A stretch of DNA of 64,000 bases from Haloferax marinisediminis (GCF_009674585.1 NZ_WKJP01000001.1:806001-870000); one strand, 5' to 3'. Positions 27,311 to 35,359 are shown, numbered from the stretch's first letter. Notes: a model not told the origin generated them from the sequence alone. Numbers and translations: made by a program.

Positions 27311-27595
27311 TCAGTCGTCGGTCGCTGCCTCGACGCGGTCGGCGTGTTTTTCGAGGTCGGCCGCCAGCGTTCGCGCTTCGTCGGGCGAGAGCGTCACCCG
27401 GTCTGCGTGCGGTGAGAGCGTTTCGAGTTGCGTCCCGTCGAGTTCGAGTTCGAGCGTGATGGCGTCGGGATTCTTTCGGGGCGAGGTGACGTTGAGCACC
27501 GCGAACGCCGACTCTTCGAAGTCGTGACCAGTCGCCGTTCCGTCGACGAGGTCCAACGTCGTGTAGGCGTTTACTTTCAGGATTCGGTCTGGCAT
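27311..27595 (-). CDS. DUF6360-type haloarchaeal protein
   Basis: Soluble protein of 94 residues that resembles the haloarchaeal family DUF6360: MPDRILKVNAYTTLDLVDGT at the start, then FEESAFAVLNVTSPRKNPD, and an acidic helical end with VTLSPDEARTLAADLEKHAD. No catalytic motif. The start is the ATG at 27595. Longer frames begin in low-complexity Thr/Pro codons. It is divergent from the MaoC-like gene, with 124 bp between. Function unknown. Confidence 0.72.
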   Translation of the reverse strand: MPDRILKVNAYTTLDLVDGTATGHDFEESAFAVLNVTSPRKNPDAITLELELDGTQLETLSPHADRVTLSPDEARTLAADLEKHADRVEAATDD

Positions 27596-27719
27596 GGGTG
27601 GTAGTGGTGTTGGAGTGGTATCAGTGGTTGGTGTCTCGGTGGGCATCGCCGTGGTCGACAGTCGGGTGCTGAGCGAACACGGGTGAAGAACTACCTCGTC
27701 GCCGGCCGTCGGACGGGAT

Positions 27720-28112
27720 GTGTCCGCGAACGACGTCCCGACGGAGGGTGAAACCCTCGTCAGAGAGCGAACGTTCACGACGGCGGAGGTCGAGGCATTT
27801 GCGGCCCTCTCCGGCGACGAGCAACCGATTCACACCACCCCCGACGACGATGGTCGACTCGTCGTCCACGGGTTGTTGACTGCCACACTGCCGACGGAGA
27901 TTGGTGGTGAACTGGAAGTCCTCGCCCGGTCGATGGAGTTCGAATTCCTCGCCCCGGTGTACACCGGTGAGACGATTCGGTGCGAGGTGACGACGACCGC
28001 TGTCGACCCCCGCGAGGACCGCTACGACATCGTAACCGACATCGTCTGTCGGAGGGTGACCGACGGGTCGGTCGTCCTCAGGGGTGGGTTCGACGGCCTC
28101 ATCTGGAAGTGA
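27720..28112 (+). CDS. MaoC-like hotdog protein
   Basis: Single hotdog domain of 130 residues with a GTG start. The pattern RTFTTAEVEAFAALSGDEQPIH is the MaoC/R-hydratase opening, where the Asp-x-x-x-x-His pair hydrates trans-2-enoyl-CoA. Here the spacing is D-E-Q-P-I-H, consistent with the catalytic dyad. VHGLLTATLP and MEFEFLAPVYTGETIRCEV complete the fold. It may act in fatty acyl or polyhydroxyalkanoate metabolism. It is convergent with the nitrite/sulfite reductase gene, 10 bp apart. Confidence 0.75.
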   Translation: MSANDVPTEGETLVRERTFTTAEVEAFAALSGDEQPIHTTPDDDGRLVVHGLLTATLPTEIGGELEVLARSMEFEFLAPVYTGETIRCEVTTTAVDPREDRYDIVTDIVCRRVTDGSVVLRGGFDGLIWK

Positions 28113-28122
28113 GACGAGGGGC

Positions 28123-29901
28123 TCAGTCGTCGCTCGGTATCTGCGTCCCGTCGGCGCGATTCGGCGCAGGACTCGCGTCGAGGCTGTCGTCTTCGGCGTA
28201 CGGGTACCACGTGCGCTTCGTGTTGTGCATCATCGGGTCCTCGTAGCTGGTCTCTTCGGGTTCGACGAGGTCGGCGAGGTCTTCTCCGTCCGTCCGTTCG
28301 ACGAACTCTCGGAACGTCTCGTCGCCGTCACGTCGCTCCTCGAAGTTCGCGAGCAGGTTCTTGATTGCGCCGGGAACTTCGTCCACTGGAATGCGCTGGG
28401 CGACCCACTCGGCGAAGTTCGGGTTCTCGCCGAGACCGCCGCCGAGACCGATGTCGAGCGCTTCGACGGGTTCGCCGTCTTTGCGGGTCTTCATTCCTCG
28501 GAGGCTCACGTCGGCAATCTGGGGCTGGGCACAGGAAGCCGTACACCCCGAGAGGTGGATGTGGAAGTCTTCGACGCCGTCGGGCAGGTCGACGTTCTCC
28601 TTCAGCCAGCGTGCGTAGCGAACCTGTCGGTTCTTCGTCTCCACGATGGAGAGCGAACAGAACTCGGTGCCCGTACAGGCGACAGACCCACGCATGAACG
28701 GGTGTGGGTCGGGCGAGTAGTGTTCGAGGAGGTCCTCGTCCTGCAGCGCGTCGAGTTTCTCTTCGGGTACGTCGGTGATGATGACGTTCTGGCGCTGGGT
28801 GACGCGAACTTCGCCTGACCCGTACTCGTCGGCGACGCGGGCGAGTTCCTTCGTGTCGTCGACACCCATGCGGCCGACGAGCACGTCGAGACCGACGTAG
28901 TAGTTGCCGTCGGCCTGTTCGTGGATGCCGACGTGGTCGGCGTGACCGCCGTTGGCGTAGCCGGCGTTGTAGGAGTACTCCGAACGGAGGTCTTCGCCGG
29001 CGGTCTCCAGTTCGAAGTCGACGTACTCTTCCTGCAAGACGCTGCGGAACTTCTCTGGCCCCCACTCGTCGAGCAGGAACTTGATGCGGGCGTTGTAGCG
29101 GTTCTCGCGGTCACCGTTGTCGCGGAAGAGCGCGGAGATAGCACCCGAGACCTCTGCGGCCTGTTCGGGCGTCACGAAGACGTCGATGTCGCGGGCGAAT
29201 CGAGGCTCGTTACGGGAGAGGCCGCCGCCGACACGGATGTTGAAGCCCTTCGTCTCTTCGCCGTCGAGTTCCTTGGTCGCGGGTTCGAGCGCGAGGTCGT
29301 TGATGTCGCCTTGGCCACAGCCTTCGCGGCAGCCAGTGATAGAGACCTTCCACTTCCGAGGGAGGTTCGAGTGGTCGTCGTTGCCCTTGAACGTCTCGTT
29401 GAGTTCCATCGCGACGGGCAGTGCGTCCACGTGTTCGTGTTTGTCCTTCCCGGCGACGGGACAGCCGACGATGTTCCGCCACGAGTCACCACAGGCCTGT
29501 TGGGTGGAGAGGCCGACCGACTCGAGTCTGTCGAAGATGTCGGGGATGTCCTCCAGTTTTATCCAGTGCAGTTGGATGGACTGGCGGGTCGTCCAGTCGA
29601 CGTAGCCGTTTCCAAAAATCGGATTCTCGGCCGGCCCGCGGGCGTACTCGTCGGCGATTTCGGCGACGACTTCGGTCTGGCCGGGCGTCAGCACGCCGTT
29701 CGGCGTCCCGATGCGCATCATGAAATACGACTCCTGCCCGTTCCGCTGGTGGTACAGCCCCCACCATTTGAAGCGCTCGAACCACGCGTCTCGTTCGTCT
29801 TCGGGGATGGACTCCCATCCATCTTCGGCGAATTGGAACAGATGCTCTCGTATCTCGTTACCGTAGACCTCTGATTTCCAGCGTTCGACGTCCGTGGGCA
29901 T
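28123..29901 (-). CDS. nirA: Ferredoxin-dependent nitrite/sulfite reductase
   Basis: Siroheme and 4Fe-4S enzyme of about 592 residues that makes six-electron reductions, nitrite to ammonia or sulfite to sulfide. Two ferredoxin-like half-domains and two sirohaem domains are present. The cluster cysteines are seen as ACTGTEFCSLS (C-x5-C) and SGCTASCAQP (C-x3-C). The first half has the related SITGCREGCGQGD. Haloarchaeal assimilatory nitrite reductases look like this. No nitrate reductase or nitrate transporter is nearby, so nitrite versus sulfite is not settled by context. ATG starts also exist at 29916 and 29952. Confidence 0.85.
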   Translation of the reverse strand: MPTDVERWKSEVYGNEIREHLFQFAEDGWESIPEDERDAWFERFKWWGLYHQRNGQESYFMMRIGTPNGVLTPGQTEVVAEIADEYARGPAENPIFGNGYVDWTTRQSIQLHWIKLEDIPDIFDRLESVGLSTQQACGDSWRNIVGCPVAGKDKHEHVDALPVAMELNETFKGNDDHSNLPRKWKVSITGCREGCGQGDINDLALEPATKELDGEETKGFNIRVGGGLSRNEPRFARDIDVFVTPEQAAEVSGAISALFRDNGDRENRYNARIKFLLDEWGPEKFRSVLQEEYVDFELETAGEDLRSEYSYNAGYANGGHADHVGIHEQADGNYYVGLDVLVGRMGVDDTKELARVADEYGSGEVRVTQRQNVIITDVPEEKLDALQDEDLLEHYSPDPHPFMRGSVACTGTEFCSLSIVETKNRQVRYARWLKENVDLPDGVEDFHIHLSGCTASCAQPQIADVSLRGMKTRKDGEPVEALDIGLGGGLGENPNFAEWVAQRIPVDEVPGAIKNLLANFEERRDGDETFREFVERTDGEDLADLVEPEETSYEDPMMHNTKRTWYPYAEDDSLDASPAPNRADGTQIPSDD

Positions 29902-29991
29902 TCGTACGAATCCCATGTATTTGCCCACGTAAGGCCCCGAGCGTACCGTCAACCCTTCCCGGTGCTGCCGAAAATAAGCAGAAGTTGCCGG

Positions 29992-30312
29992 TTAGTTACT
30001 GTCGTCGGTGTGAACCGGGAGTACAGCGTGTTCTCGGTCGATATCGACGAACTCACCGTCGGAGAGCCGACCCACAGGAACCCACCCGGGGACGCCAGTC
30101 TCACCACAGGCGATACACTGGCCGTACACTTTCGCGGCGACAGTTCGGCCGTCAGCACCGACCGAGAGGACGTTTTCGACGACGAAGTCTGGCAGGTCAC
30201 ACCCACAGAATGACGGGTCGTCGAGGCGCCAGAGCTCACTGACGCTCACTTCTCTCGCATCGTTCACGGAGACCCACGCCCCGTCGTCGAGGACGCGCAG
30301 CGAGACACTCAT
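29992..30312 (-). CDS. Small cysteine-motif protein, probable zinc binding
   Basis: Protein of 106 residues with DDPSFCGCDLPDF and YGQCIACGETG, that is CxC and CxxC pairs placed to bind one zinc ion. The rest is beta-rich (MSVSLRVLDDGAWVSVND). No DNA-binding fold was recognised. It lies upstream of the nitrite/sulfite reductase on the same strand with a 90-nt gap, so cotranscription is possible. Function not recognised. Confidence 0.62.
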   Translation of the reverse strand: MSVSLRVLDDGAWVSVNDAREVSVSELWRLDDPSFCGCDLPDFVVENVLSVGADGRTVAAKVYGQCIACGETGVPGWVPVGRLSDGEFVDIDREHAVLPVHTDDSN

Positions 30313-30337
30313 ACTCCCTACTCAGACCCCCGCGTAC

Positions 30338-30481
30338 CTATGCAAGACGGCGGCCGCAATCTCCGCAGGGGTGCGCGACGTCCCAGTGTCCGTCAATCGC
30401 ACCCGAGTCTGTCGATTTCGAGTACATCTCCCCGTCTGAGATAGTGGCAACCTGTTCCGATACCCGGGAGTACGGGTACAC
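30338..30481 (-). CDS. Predicted 47-residue haloarchaeal micro-protein
   Basis: Very short frame with a GTG start. It reads MYPYSRVSEQVATISDGEMY and ends HWDVAHPCGDCGRRLA, a CxxC pair next to a histidine that could form half a zinc site. Codon choice is haloarchaeal. A TATA-like box (30499-30508) is centred about 22 nt upstream, and the same box can serve the divergent micro-genes at 30532. It could instead be a chance frame. Confidence is limited by its size. Confidence 0.4.
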   Translation of the reverse strand: MYPYSRVSEQVATISDGEMYSKSTDSGAIDGHWDVAHPCGDCGRRLA

Positions 30482-30498
30482 GTTACAGGTGCGGATTC

Positions 30499-30508
30499 CC
30501 TTATGGGA
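30499..30508. promoter_or_regulatory. Shared TATA-like element between divergent micro-genes
   Basis: ccttatggga lies centred about 28 nt before ATG 30532 on the plus strand and about 22 nt before GTG 30481 on the minus strand. Both genes would be leaderless. The minus-strand spacing is a little short. Confidence 0.35.
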
Positions 30509-30531
30509 GTGGCCTTTCTACGGAGGGAGTG

Positions 30532-30618
30532 ATGAGTGACCGCCCCACCGTTACCCGAGAACACGCCTCGGCTGATGCCGCACCCGAACTGTTCGAACTG
30601 ACGGAGGACGACGAATGA
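30532..30618 (+). CDS. Predicted 28-residue micro-protein
   Basis: A 28-codon frame (starts MSDRPTVTREHASADA, ends FELTEDDE). It is acidic and unstructured. Its stop codon overlaps the ATG of the next gene (atga), the usual sign of translational coupling. A TATA-like word sits 28 nt upstream, so a leaderless transcript is likely. No homologue is recognised and no function is proposed. Confidence 0.5.
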   Translation: MSDRPTVTREHASADAAPELFELTEDDE

Positions 30619-30761
30619 CGACCGAAGTCGAACTCGAACCCGAACAGGAGCGCTCCGACGAGGACGACGAAGTCGACCCCACCGCCCACCTCGACGACCT
30701 CGAAGACGGTGCCGGATGTACCGAAATCTGGTCGCATCTCTCGGAATCCCGCGACGAGTGA
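30615..30761 (+). CDS. Predicted 48-residue acidic micro-protein
   Basis: Acidic frame of 48 residues ending GAGCTEIWSHLSESRDE, a tail that looks conserved (Cys, Trp and His in a short helix). The first 30 residues are almost all Asp, Glu and Pro. It overlaps the preceding 28-codon gene by four bases and precedes the DUF7119 gene by 67 bp on the same strand, so the three may be coexpressed. One cysteine alone cannot bind zinc, but a dimer could. Confidence 0.6.
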   Translation: MTTEVELEPEQERSDEDDEVDPTAHLDDLEDGAGCTEIWSHLSESRDE

Positions 30762-30796
30762 ACGCTCGCGCGCGAACCTCGCCACTCAGGGAGATG

Positions 30797-30804
30797 TTTT
30801 TAAG
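30797..30804 (+). promoter_or_regulatory. TATA box for the DUF7119 gene
   Basis: tttttaag is centred 28 nt before the ATG at 30829. This gives a leaderless transcript and fixes the start codon. Confidence 0.65.
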
Positions 30805-30828
30805 TGAGAACGCGGAATCGGGTTGTAG

Positions 30829-31500
30829 ATGACGAACGACGAACGCCGACGCACCCGTCGGGTACCAGCCGACCGCCGAGAACCGGTCGGTCAGCCTGTC
30901 GTCCGTGGCGACCCCGCCGTCACTGGTGACCGTGCCCGCGAGGCAGTTGGGTTCGACCCCGACGACCCCGCCAGTGTCGAGGAGGCTGCCCGTACAGTTC
31001 GGTCGTTCGCCGAGTCCTCGGCGGGCGACGACCACGTCTTCATGCTCCGCGGCGCTGCCGCATGTGCTGCCCTCGTCCGTGGGGTCGGGTCGTACAAACA
31101 GGCCGCAGAGATGGCCGGTGGCGACGTCTCTGTCTCGTTTATCCGCAAGTGGGCCCGCGTCCACGACCTGCCGCAGTCGGTCCGCCGGCACGTCGCTCGC
31201 GGAAATATCGCTCCGACAGCGGCCAAACACATCGCTCGCGTCTCTGGAGACGCACGACTCCACCTCGCGTGGGCGACACTGGACGGCGACCTCACGGTTC
31301 GAGAGGTTCGTCGCCTCGCGAGCGAGGTCAACAACGGAACGCCAGTGACCGAGGCGCTCGACGACCACGGTGTCGCAGTCGGAACGTTAGACGTGTCGCT
31401 GCCGCCCGAACTCTACCTCGAACTTCGTCGGCGCGCGTCGCTGAACGACACCGAACCGGGAACCGTCGTGGCCGAGGCGCTGGACACCTACTTCGACTGA
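30829..31500 (+). CDS. DUF7119 family protein with ParB-like HTH
   Basis: Haloarchaeal protein of 223 residues. An Arg-rich N-terminus leads to a region VGSYKQAAEMAGGDVSVSFI, then RKWARVHDLPQSVRRHVARG and IAPTAAKHIARV, which resembles the helix-turn-helix of ParB/KorB DNA-binding proteins. The C-terminal LDVSLPPELYLELRRRASLN followed by VVAEALDTYFD looks like a ribbon-helix-helix. So it probably binds DNA with two modules. No ParA neighbour is present, and the role is unknown. The gene ends inside the convergent M20 peptidase gene (13-bp overlap). Confidence 0.78.
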   Translation: MTNDERRRTRRVPADRREPVGQPVVRGDPAVTGDRAREAVGFDPDDPASVEEAARTVRSFAESSAGDDHVFMLRGAAACAALVRGVGSYKQAAEMAGGDVSVSFIRKWARVHDLPQSVRRHVARGNIAPTAAKHIARVSGDARLHLAWATLDGDLTVREVRRLASEVNNGTPVTEALDDHGVAVGTLDVSLPPELYLELRRRASLNDTEPGTVVAEALDTYFD

Positions 31501-32732
31501 AGGAACTGCGCTGTAGTCTCCCGAATCACGTCACGGGCCGTCTCGACTTCTGCCCACTCGATGGTCTCGTCCGGGAAGTGTGCCTGGTCGATGTTCCCCG
31601 GTCCAAAGACGACCGTCGGGATCCCCGCTTCCACGTAGAGGCGTGAGTCCGCACCGTAGGTCGCACCGACCGGTTCGTCGTCGAGCGAGTGCGCTCGGAG
31701 CGTCGTTCGAAGTGCCTCGACAACCGGTTCGTCCACGTCTATCTCGGCGGGTTCGAACTGGATGGAGAATCGCTCGAACGTTGGCGGGTGCTCCGAAAGC
31801 CACTCGTCGTCGTCGACCACGGCCGCCAGTCGGTCTTCGAACGCCTGTTCGACCTCGGCGACGGTCTCGCCGGGAGCGACGCCCAGTCGCCACTCTGCAG
31901 TGAGTGTCCCGGCGACGCTCGACGCCCACGACCCCGCTTCCACTTTGCCGACGCAGATGGGCCACGGAATCGGATAGTCGTACAGTGGGTGCGAGACGTG
32001 TTCGGAACGCTCGGTTTCGAGGTCGAAGAACGCCTGTCTGATGGTCTCGAACTTCGGAAGCACATCGACACCGCGCCACCGTGATGCTGCGTGTGCGGTC
32101 CGGCCAGTCAGGTGGAGTCGTTTCATCACCGTCCCTTCGGTGGCGACCACCGGCTTGAGTCGCGTCGGTTCGGCCACCAGCGCGGCGTCTCGCTCGAAGG
32201 GGTACGGATTGTCCAGCGCGGCGGCGGCCGCGCCGATGCCACCTTCTTCTTCGCCGACGACGCACTCGACGACGACTCGCCCATCGATGTCGAGGTCACC
32301 GGATTCGACCGCCGCTTTCAGGTCGAGTGCTGCGAAGACACAGGCAGCGAGACCCGACTTCATGTCGGCCGCGCCGCGGGCGGTGACCGTTCCGGCCTCG
32401 TCGTCCCACTGGGGGAGGAACGGTTGATTCGACCACAGCTCTGCATCGGCGGGAACCACGTCTACGTGGCCGTTGAGGACGATAGTCCGCCCCGCATCGG
32501 GGTCCCCGAACTCGAAGACTCCGGCGACGTTCGGCCGGTTGATGGTCTCGATGTCGTCTGGGTCGTCCGGAAACGACGGATGGTCGGCGAGTCGGCGGGG
32601 GTTCGCGCTCCACTCGTACGTCTCGAAGCCGAAGTCGTGCAGACGGTTCTTGAACCACGTCTGCGCAGGTGCTTCGGCACGGCCGACGCTCTCGAATCGG
32701 AGGAACGTGTCGACGAAGTCGCGTAGGTCCAT
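31488..32732 (-). CDS. M20 family metallopeptidase (ArgE/DapE/ACY1-like)
   Basis: Two-zinc amidohydrolase of 414 residues. Metal motifs are visible in order: VLNGHVDVVPAD (His, Asp), TARGAADMKSGLAAC (bridging Asp), VVGEEEGGIGA (general-base Glu and ligand Glu) and a late VFGPGNIDQAHFPDE (His). An inserted dimerisation domain spans about 185-300 (HLTGRTAHAASRW). Relatives are acetylornithine deacetylase, succinyl-DAP desuccinylase and aminoacylase. The substrate is not decided by sequence. It is the first gene downstream of nothing in particular, with tRNA-Lys 84 bp upstream on the other strand. Confidence 0.87.
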   Translation of the reverse strand: MDLRDFVDTFLRFESVGRAEAPAQTWFKNRLHDFGFETYEWSANPRRLADHPSFPDDPDDIETINRPNVAGVFEFGDPDAGRTIVLNGHVDVVPADAELWSNQPFLPQWDDEAGTVTARGAADMKSGLAACVFAALDLKAAVESGDLDIDGRVVVECVVGEEEGGIGAAAAALDNPYPFERDAALVAEPTRLKPVVATEGTVMKRLHLTGRTAHAASRWRGVDVLPKFETIRQAFFDLETERSEHVSHPLYDYPIPWPICVGKVEAGSWASSVAGTLTAEWRLGVAPGETVAEVEQAFEDRLAAVVDDDEWLSEHPPTFERFSIQFEPAEIDVDEPVVEALRTTLRAHSLDDEPVGATYGADSRLYVEAGIPTVVFGPGNIDQAHFPDETIEWAEVETARDVIRETTAQFLQSK

Positions 32733-32816
32733 ACATGGTAGACGGGAACGGGGTACAAAGCAAGTTGGGGAACGAAAATAAACGCTTATCAGTATCCCCA
32801 CTTAAAGAAAGTTCGA

Positions 32817-32890
<74 letters not shown>

Positions 32891-33011
32891 TTTCTACATC
32901 CGTGAGCGACAGCGAGCGGTGCTGGGGAGATAACGTGTTCTTACCCGATGATAGCCACTGTATACTCAATACGGTAGCAGCGAATGTGTGTATCAGCGGT
33001 CGACTCCACAC

Positions 33012-33099
33012 GAAAGGGTCGCTCAGCCTGGTAGAGCATCCACCCCTGCGGTGGGTGGCCTGAAAAATGGCCTCGATGGTTCGAATCCATCCCCTTTCG
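33012..33099 (+). tRNA. tRNA-like gene of atypical structure, anticodon unclear
   Basis: An 88-nt element with tRNA ends: acceptor gaaaggg/ccctttc, D-stem gctc/gagc and T-arm gatgg-ttcgaat-ccatc. The anticodon part fits two ways. A 6-bp stem ccaccc/gggtgg around loop ctgcggt gives anticodon GCG (Arg) with U33. A 5-bp stem tccac/gtggg would give CTG without U33. An extra ggcc-tgaaaaat-ggcc hairpin sits where the variable loop belongs. This is unusual for Arg or Gln, and it may be a pseudogene. The tRNA call itself is sound; the identity is not. Confidence 0.55.
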
Positions 33100-33391
33100 C
33101 TCACACTGTTTTTCTGTCCAGTCTACGTTCGCTGCACGGCGACGAATCATCTCTCGTTGGAAAGTGACGAGTCTATCGAGACCACGCCGTTCCACGGTCG
33201 CGGGGCAATGTAGCGGCGTGGTCAGTCCTGACTACCCGAATATCGGAGAGTCGCTACTATTCAGTCTGGATTGGTTGTTTCAGAACGCTGTCTCACTGTG
33301 TTCGTGACCTGCTGGCGTGGTCGTGTGTGCCGAAAGAGGAAATTCGAGTACCACCATACTCAGCACCCTAACCCGGCACACTGTGGCACCA
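33100..33391. other. Gene-free stretch after the tRNA pair
   Basis: No open frame with haloarchaeal codon use, no RNA fold and no repeat was recognised here. Base composition is less GC-biased than in neighbouring genes. Short frames on the plus strand (for example 33271 onward) have atypical codons and overlap the micro-gene at 33392 on the opposite strand. Confidence 0.4.
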
Positions 33392-33532
33392 TCACCGTTC
33401 TCGGAGTATCGCTTCGACTGGAGGTGAGACCGAGACGAGTTCGTGGAACTCACCGTTCAACCGGAAGCCGAGGACGACTTCTTCGACATCGGTTGGTTCG
33501 TCCAACAACAACTTGAAGTGGTCTTCAGTCAC
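33392..33532 (-). CDS. Predicted 46-residue small protein
   Basis: Short frame with GTG start, MTEDHFKLLLDEPTDVEEVV to SPPVEAILRER. Codon use is strongly haloarchaeal (GC-rich third positions) and the composition is acidic with alternating hydrophobics, as in a folded alpha/beta hairpin. A TATA-like gattaacaag (33551-33560 on this strand) is centred about 24 nt upstream, which supports a leaderless mRNA. No family recognised. It could also be a remnant of a longer gene. Confidence 0.55.
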   Translation of the reverse strand: MTEDHFKLLLDEPTDVEEVVLGFRLNGEFHELVSVSPPVEAILRER

Positions 33533-33677
33533 GGCTGTCTCCCCTCGTAACTTGTTAATCATCCAACCATATGTGGTTTGCGGCTACTTCCGTCCTCTCT
33601 ACATGCCTGTCGTCGTCTCACTCGACCCTCGCAGCCTGAAAAAAGTCGTTTAGGGCGCGACTGCCCCGGGTGTTACG

Positions 33678-33989
33678 TCACCCCTGTTTGAACACGACCC
33701 CACCACCGGTTTTCGGGTACTCCCACTCGACGTTGTCGTAGGGGCAGCCGAACCGGCATGTCCCGCATTCGAGGCAGTTCTCGTAGGCGATGGATGGAAC
33801 GCCGTCACTGTCTTCTTCGACCGTCCAGACGGCGGCCGGACAGACTTGCATGCACTCGTTGGTCGTGCAGTCGACGCAGACGTCTGGGTTCTTGACGCCG
33901 AGGTGTGACTCGCCGGCGTCGCGGTACTTGACCGTGTAGAGACGGTCTTCGATGCTCACGTCTGGGACGTGTGGTTGTGCTGTGCTCAT
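33678..33989 (-). CDS. fixX: Ferredoxin-like protein FixX
   Basis: Ferredoxin partner of FixC, 103 residues. Cysteine pairs are VCVDCTTNECMQVCPAAVW and NCLECGTCRFGCPYDNVEW, the pattern for 4Fe-4S binding. FixX passes electrons within the FixABCX complex, which bifurcates NADH electrons to ferredoxin or flavodoxin and to quinone. It is the last gene of the fixABCX operon and overlaps fixC by four bases. The ATG at 33989 is chosen for this overlap. Confidence 0.9.
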   Translation of the reverse strand: MSTAQPHVPDVSIEDRLYTVKYRDAGESHLGVKNPDVCVDCTTNECMQVCPAAVWTVEEDSDGVPSIAYENCLECGTCRFGCPYDNVEWEYPKTGGGVVFKQG

Positions 33990-35359
33990 GATAACATCCT
34001 CCGGAAGCGCCACGCACGCTTCGCCGCGCCAAACCACCCACCGGCGGCGTCGAGGAGGCGGTCACGTGCTGCGTCAGTGTGTTCGTCTTTCGAAGAGCGG
34101 TCCATCTTGAAGTACTCAGTCTCGGCGTCGGCCAGCGCTCGCGGGAGGTCCTCGAAGAGGAACTGCCGGTCGTCTGCGATGGTTCGCTGGAACCAGTCGT
34201 AGTGCCGCAGGTTCTGGACGACGAACGAGTCTTCCAAGTCGCGCGGATAGGCGGCGAGTGCTGCCTCGTCACTGCGGTCGTCTGCGAGTGCGGCCACAAT
34301 CGCCTTGCCGGCGTGGTAGCCACTCTCGACGGCCATGTTGGTCCCTTCGAGGTGGACACCGTTGTTCAACACCAACCCGGCGGCGTCGCCGACGACGACG
34401 GCCCCATCGTGGACGAGGTCCGGCATCGCCTTGGCTCCCCCTTCGGGGATGACGTGCGCGGAGTACTCGATGCGACGCCCGCCACGGATGAGCGGGGCAA
34501 CCGCCGGGTGTGACTCGAAGGCGTTGAGCGTCGCTTCGGGCGTCTGCCCATGAGCGGCGTCTTCGATGCGATAGGCGACACCGACGCTGACAGAGCGTTT
34601 GTTCGTGTAGACGAACCCACCGCCGACTGCCTCGCCGACGGCCCCGTCACCGAAGTAGTGGTAGGCCGCACCGGCGTCACCGTCGAGGTGGAACCGGTCG
34701 TCGATGGTCTCGCGGTCGAGTTTGAACACCTCTTTGACCGAGACGGCGACCTCTTCGCGCTCTGGGCGGTCTTTGAGGTCCGCCCCTTCGCTCACGAGAG
34801 AGTTCGCACCCTCGGCGAGGACGACGACCGGTGCACGAATCTCGCCGTCCGGGCGGTCGGTTTCGACCCCGACGATTTTGTGGCCGTCGCGGATGAGCCC
34901 CGTCACCGTCGTCTCGGTGATGAGCGTCGCACCGGCTTCGACGGCCTGTTTCGCGAACCACTCGTCGAACCGCCGTCTGAGGACGGTGTACGAGTCGTTG
35001 TGGGGTTCGTCGCGCCACGCGCCGGGTCGCATCGAGACGGCCGTCTCGTCGCCGTTCGACGTGAGCATCGAGAAGCGCTTCTCGGCGATGTAGCGCTCCA
35101 TCGGTGCGCTGTCGATGTCGACCAACTCGCGGATGGTCGGCGTGTAGAGCACCCCACCGAAGACGTTCTTCGTCCCCGGTGCGGGGCCACGTTCGAGCAT
35201 CAGCACGTCGAGTCCCTCGCGGGCCATCGTCAACGCTGCGGCAGTCCCTGCGAGGCCGGCACCCACGATGATCGCGTCGTAGGTGTCGTTGTAGTTCGGC
35301 GTCTCAGACTGCAGCTTCGGGAGTTGCAGGGCGCCGCTCTCTGTTCCGTTGGCGCTCAT
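33986..35359 (-). CDS. fixC: FixC, electron-transfer flavoprotein-quinone oxidoreductase
   Basis: FAD protein of 457 residues. The Rossmann motif AIIVGAGLAGTAAALTMA lies near the N-terminus, with ERGPAPGTKNVFGGVLYTP after it. The later VVGDAAGLVLNNGVHLEGTN is the second FAD motif of the ETF-QO/FixC family. It delivers electrons to the quinone pool at the membrane surface. It has no transmembrane helix and lacks the C-terminal ferredoxin domain of mitochondrial ETF-QO. That domain is supplied separately by fixX, with which it overlaps. It overlaps fixB by four bases. Confidence 0.92.
   Translation of the reverse strand: MSANGTESGALQLPKLQSETPNYNDTYDAIIVGAGLAGTAAALTMAREGLDVLMLERGPAPGTKNVFGGVLYTPTIRELVDIDSAPMERYIAEKRFSMLTSNGDETAVSMRPGAWRDEPHNDSYTVLRRRFDEWFAKQAVEAGATLITETTVTGLIRDGHKIVGVETDRPDGEIRAPVVVLAEGANSLVSEGADLKDRPEREEVAVSVKEVFKLDRETIDDRFHLDGDAGAAYHYFGDGAVGEAVGGGFVYTNKRSVSVGVAYRIEDAAHGQTPEATLNAFESHPAVAPLIRGGRRIEYSAHVIPEGGAKAMPDLVHDGAVVVGDAAGLVLNNGVHLEGTNMAVESGYHAGKAIVAALADDRSDEAALAAYPRDLEDSFVVQNLRHYDWFQRTIADDRQFLFEDLPRALADAETEYFKMDRSSKDEHTDAARDRLLDAAGGWFGAAKRAWRFRRMLS

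Noticed and set aside
33604-33654. 16-codon frame (MPVVVSLDPRSLKKVV) upstream of the fixX stop
   Set aside because: It is too short to support, with no promoter at the right distance.
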